Both the position numbers and the translations under genes were made by a program. From NCBI GenBank assembly GCA_009760855.2, contig WPIO01000017.1, positions 1,985,501 to 2,049,500 of the forward strand: DNA of 64,000 bases, in the 5' to 3' direction. Each line of letters begins with the position of its first letter. The stretch's first letter is position 1. Origin of the DNA: Cristatella mucedo. Taxonomy: Eukaryota; Bryozoa; Phylactolaemata; Cristatellidae. Under the pieces are notes generated by a model. The model saw only the letters and a list, made by a program, of their open reading frames with translations. It did no database searches and had not been told where the DNA came from. Below are positions 61,001 to 64,000 of the stretch, one piece after another.

Positions 61001-61565
61001 GCCAGCAAGCGGTCGCTCGCACACGATTGGGCTTGCTTCATTGTTTTTTTTTTTAATTCCACGTGTACTCATCTTCAGCAGGCTCTAGTATGCCTTCTGT
61101 TAGCTACCTTCATCAGTTTCCTGATGTTGGCTGGGTCTTTATTTCAGGCAAAACTTTGCGGATGACTTGGCTGCCAACAAGTTGGTGCGGTTCATATTTA
61201 ACGGGCAAGTGCTCCAGGATGAGAGGACTTTGGAATCCTACAACATTATGGACAACACGGTCGTACACACCCTGATATCGTTGGCAGGCGTCGGTGGCCA
61301 GCAAGGTGGAGTCGCTGGGCCACCGCAGTCATCCGTGGCGGCCGACAGTGGCGAGGCATTCGATGCCGGCTCGCTAATGGTGCCGCTATTTGCACTCATT
61401 CTTGCCGTAATCTGGTATCTCCGGTTCGCGTACCGACAGTTCTTTAGCATCACATCGACCTTGTCTCTAGTGGGCATCACTTTGCTGTTTGGCATTTGCT
61501 TGTACGCTAACCATCGCCGTCAGAGGCAGCAGCCTGCAGCAGCAACTGTTTCGGCTGCTCGTTGA
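57744..61565 (+). CDS. TMUB1: TMUB1/TMUB2-type transmembrane ubiquitin-like protein, whole gene
   Basis: Three exons give 1269 nt, 422 codons plus stop. The N-terminus MVLIEGIGDEVIVTLSVGLA opens a membrane segment (LSVGLAVVLVLLAWWSTH), as in TMUB1/TMUB2. A long Ala/Ser/Gly-rich acidic linker follows. The ubiquitin-like domain is split by an intron: KIRIRLRYLTETERLVLACP then NKLVRFIFNGQVLQDERTLE and YNIMDNTVVHTLI. Two hydrophobic segments near the C-terminus (MVPLFALILAVIWYL; LSLVGITLLFGICLYA) match the family's paired C-terminal helices. Vertebrate TMUB1 acts in ER-associated degradation and is about 246 residues; the extra length here is in the linker. Which vertebrate paralogue is closer cannot be told. 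Confidence 0.92.
58180..58685 (+). CDS. TMUB1: TMUB exon 2, ends at a GC donor
   Basis: Acceptor TTTGATCAG. A low-complexity linker precedes the first half of the ubiquitin-like fold and ends TTVMSFKR. The only junction that joins exon 3 in frame is AAAAG|GCAAGT, the classic GC-type donor. Confidence 0.85.
59665..59790 (+). mobile_element. Degenerate SINE-B-like copy
   Basis: ATGTAGTGAAGGTGTTCGTA, CGAAATTGTGAGTTGTAGTC, GCAGCAATCATTTATGGTCT, GTAGCCTCTGCGGATGCTC resemble the SINE-B order with many changes. Confidence 0.4.
60330..60910 (+). mobile_element. Second LINE-like family, longest copy
   Basis: Translates to pieces such as LTQTHKALQGRFPSYLAKRL and FLWLKTIDRSF, typical of the C-terminal region of CR1-like RTs (THKAL....PSYL), followed by a conserved 3' region shared with three other places here. 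A block of about 90 bp is duplicated in tandem. Confidence 0.65.
61148..61565 (+). CDS. TMUB1: TMUB exon 3
   Basis: Acceptor TTATTTCAG. It reads QNFADDLAANKLVRFIFNGQ, VLQDERTLESYNIMDNTVVH, TLISLAGVGG, then the two C-terminal membrane segments and a basic end YANHRRQRQQ. No AATAAA was found within 500 bp after the stop. Confidence 0.95.
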
Positions 61566-62102
61566 TTTTACTCTCCCAAGTCGTCGGTTCGTTAGCTTTG
61601 CTGCTGCCGAGCACCGTTTACACGTTCGAGAGGCTTGGCGTCAGCTCTTTATAAATCCGTACTTTGTTTGCTCGAATTTGTAATTGCCGACAGACTAGAA
61701 TGAGCCCGGGTCGCAAATGGCTGATGGCTGCCGAGGTATTTTACTGCAGTAATGCAGTAACTCATATTCGAAAAGCTTTTTGGGGTTCTTTCCTCCCTGT
61801 GTATGCTTCCCTTTTACTTTTGCTGCTTCTAGTTTGATTGATGCCGTAAGATCGAGACCTGTGCCTTAGACAGCTAAGCAGCAGGGTTTAAAGACCACCA
61901 CTTGTGAAAGATATTCGCTGTGGAGTTATTTTGAAAATACAGGAATCTCTTCGTGGGTGATCTGACGGTGTGTGACCCTGCAGTCACTCATCGTTTGAAA
62001 ATCCATGGTGGTACATTGGGTGCGTCCATAGCAAAAAGCCTATATATTCACTGCCCTGGTGCTACGTCACCTGCGTGTCACCGTATGATAGCTCTAGCTC
62101 TA
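61566..62102. other. TMUB 3' UTR and spacer
   Basis: No element identified. It runs into the tail of the LINE. Confidence 0.5.
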
Positions 62103-64000
62103 ATAATGATAATAATAATAATAATAATTCACTTGATAAAGCACCCTCAGAGAACTTAATCTCTCTCTAGGCGCTTTACATTTGCTGCAAAGTGAAATGC
62201 AATTGAATGGTAAGTAAAATCATGCTTGAAAAACAAACGAAATGAATAACATGGTTAGGGGTGACATGCACAGGGTCAGCATGCAAATGTGGTTAGTGGC
62301 AGCATGCACAGTGTCAGCACGCATAAGCACATCAAGGACGAATCACAGAGACCCACTAAATGCTGTCCTAAATAGGTGTGTTTTTAAGTTCCTTTTAAAT
62401 GTGGTCAGGTCAGGGGATGTTCTGACGCAGGTCGGAAGGGAGTTCCAGGCTTTGGGAGCATATGAACTAAATGCACGGTCTCCAAAGGATTTAAGGTTTG
62501 TATGAGGTATTTCAAGACTGTTGGATTCCGAAAAGCGGGTGGTACGATGCTTGGTCTGATGGGGTAGTATATCTGAGAGATAGGCTGGAGCCATAGATTG
62601 AAGAGACCTAAAAGTTAGCGACAAAACCTTGAAGTCAATCCGTTGCTTGACTGGTAGCCAGTGCAGGTCGGCGAGAAGTGGAGTAATGTGGCAACTGCGA
62701 TGCTCACGACAGACAAGCCTAGCTGCTGAGTTTTGCACCAGCTGCAATCGCCTGATCGCACATGCTGGTAGGCCAGTAAGCAGTGAGTTGCAGAAGTCGA
62801 GACGGTATGTCACGAATGCATGGACCAACTTGGACGTGGTATCTTTATCTAAACAAGCCCGAATTTTAGCAATGTTATGAAGCTGAAAATAGGCGGATTT
62901 GACTGTGGAGCTGATATGGTCGTCTAACGAGAGGTCGCTTTGGAATATGACACCTAGATTTCGAGCTGATTCAACTGGAGATATGCTGGCAGAGCCAATT
63001 TTGAGCGTCAGCCTTTCCAATCTCTGGATCACACTGGGTTTGCCCATAACTAGTAAGTTAGTTTTATCATCGTTAAGTTTTAGAAAATTTGCTGCCATCC
63101 ATGTGCGGATGTCATCAATGCATGCAGCTAGTGAGTTTAGAGAATTTGAGGTGCTCCAAGGCTGGGAGGGATCAAAGCAAAGGTACAACTGAGTGTCATC
63201 CGCATAGAAGTGAAAGCCTAGATTGTGCTTGGCAATCACATCAGCAAGAGGCAGAGTATAAACCGTGAAAAGAACCGGACCTAGCACTGAGCCCTGAGGT
63301 ACTCCATATTTCAGAGGTACTTCAGATGATCTTTGTCCATTCACGTCAATACTCTGGAGTCTCCCACTGAGATAGGACCTGAACCACTGCAGAGCAGTGC
63401 CAGTGATGCCCAGGCGAGATGAGAGGCACTCTAGAAGGACTTTGTGATCGATGGTATCAAAAGCTGCCGAAAGATCAAGCAAAACAAGCAGAGACACTCT
63501 ACCCATGTCTGCATTCCTAAGTAGGTCGTTGTATACCCGAAGCAATGCTGACTCGGTGGAGTGATTAGCTCTAAAGCCAGACTGGAACTTACTAGCAAGG
63601 TGTGAGGTTTCGATATACGAGTTCAGCTGGTCCGCCACGACCCGTTCGAGTGTCTTTGATAGGAATGGTAGAAGGGAAACTGGGCGGTAGTTGCTCAAGT
63701 TTTCTTGGTCAAGTGTAGCTTTCTTGAGAAGTGGCCTGACTACAGCTTTTTTGAAAGGTGCTGGGACATGACATGAGGCTAATGACATATTAATTATGTT
63801 AGTTATGCATGGCAGCAGCAGATCAATCCAACGTAGGAGCAGGACAGTGGGAATAGGGTCCACAGGACTTGTTGTCTTCTTTGATTGAGATACGAACTTT
63901 AGGACTAGATCACCAGTGACCTGCTTAAATGCAGACATTGAGGTGCAGCCAGGAACCGAGGAACAGCATTCTAGTGGGGAGGCTGTCATCGCAGGGATGG
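62103..64000 (-). mobile_element. CR1/L2-like LINE with intact RT frame, 5' end off window
   Basis: From the (ATT)n tail (62103-62130) and hairpin, a 3' UTR of about 170 bp leads to the longest frame of the window. Confidence 0.96.
62343..64000 (-). CDS. LINE reverse transcriptase (ORF2, partial at window edge)
   Basis: At least 548 codons without a stop, open to the window end, so the endonuclease part is outside. The RT landmarks are in order: NYRPVSLLPFLSKTLERVVA, SGFRANHSTESALLRVYNDL, motif A LLDLSAAFDTIDHKVLL, motif B KYGVPQGSVLGPVLF, catalytic FHFYADDTQLYL, motif D KLNDDKTNLLVMGK. After it come QLVQNSAARLVCR, LHWLPVKQRIDFKVL and WNSLP...THLFRTAFSGSL, the C-terminal region typical of CR1/L2-group elements. 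All catalytic Asp residues are present. It uses target-primed reverse transcription for its own spread; its 3' hairpin is shared with SINE-A. The long open frame suggests a young copy. Confidence 0.95.
   Translation of the reverse strand, partial: IPAMTASPLECCSSVPGCTSMSAFKQVTGDLVLKFVSQSKKTTSPVDPIPTVLLLRWIDLLLPCITNIINMSLASCHVPAPFKKAVVRPLLKKATLDQENLSNYRPVSLLPFLSKTLERVVADQLNSYIETSHLASKFQSGFRANHSTESALLRVYNDLLRNADMGRVSLLVLLDLSAAFDTIDHKVLLECLSSRLGITGTALQWFRSYLSGRLQSIDVNGQRSSEVPLKYGVPQGSVLGPVLFTVYTLPLADVIAKHNLGFHFYADDTQLYLCFDPSQPWSTSNSLNSLAACIDDIRTWMAANFLKLNDDKTNLLVMGKPSVIQRLERLTLKIGSASISPVESARNLGVIFQSDLSLDDHISSTVKSAYFQLHNIAKIRACLDKDTTSKLVHAFVTYRLDFCNSLLTGLPACAIRRLQLVQNSAARLVCREHRSCHITPLLADLHWLPVKQRIDFKVLSLTFRSLQSMAPAYLSDILPHQTKHRTTRFSESNSLEIPHTNLKSFGDRAFSSYAPKAWNSLPTCVRTSPDLTTFKRNLKTHLFRTAFSGSL

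Larger units (their letters stand above)
58686..61147. other. TMUB1: TMUB intron 2
   Basis: Holds a weak SINE-B copy, a second-family LINE (60330-60910), a duplicated 80-bp block near 60.45-60.60 kb (CATACTTAGCCAAACGGCTG twice) and two unexplained coding-like stretches at 59.32-59.61 kb. The exon 2 frame stays open to 58908. Confidence 0.6.

Overview
The window is nuclear DNA from a non-vertebrate animal. Its genes are split by many spliceosomal introns, it carries dense CT/GA, GT and AT microsatellites, and it holds tRNA-derived SINEs, CR1/L2-like LINEs and hAT elements. The phylum cannot be fixed from sequence alone. A degenerate repeat-like gene copy at 1.3-2.3 kb recalls families I associate with arthropods, which is weak evidence.

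Three protein-coding genes can be reconstructed exon by exon, with intron phases that agree. (1) 6221-24205, plus strand: a Yurt/EPB41L5-type FERM protein. Fourteen exons give 872 codons. The start of the FERM domain lies upstream of the window or was not found, and the protein ends in a TTEL PDZ ligand. (2) 25397-45635, minus strand: ADAT1, the tRNA adenosine-37 deaminase. Nine exons are secure, one has an uncertain boundary and one is tentative; all zinc ligands and the catalytic Glu are present. (3) 57744-61565, plus strand: a TMUB1/TMUB2-type transmembrane ubiquitin-like protein in three exons, with a likely GC-AG second intron.

The Yurt and ADAT1 genes are tail to tail, and their only nearby poly(A) signals imply that the 3' UTRs overlap by roughly 70-120 bp around 25.2-25.3 kb. 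ADAT1 and TMUB are head to head, separated by about 12 kb of repeats, an atypical GC-rich block (48.9-51.5 kb) and nothing else I can call as a gene.

The rest is repeats. A CR1/L2-like LINE occurs in more than 15 copies; the best one (62.1-64.0 kb, minus) has an intact reverse transcriptase frame that runs off the window end. Its 3' end is a hairpin followed by (ATT)n. A tRNA-derived SINE family (SINE-A) carries the same 3' hairpin with compensating base changes, so it is probably mobilised by this LINE. A second tRNA-headed family (SINE-B) has a different tail. Two hAT-type elements are present: one strongly resembles the SPIN/URR1 non-autonomous family known for horizontal transfer, and the other is complete with terminal repeats and a target duplication. 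ADAT1's 8.6-kb penultimate-region intron contains a 1.13-kb inverted repeat with near-identical arms, and its spacer holds an unusual interleaved palindrome (A-B-A'-B').
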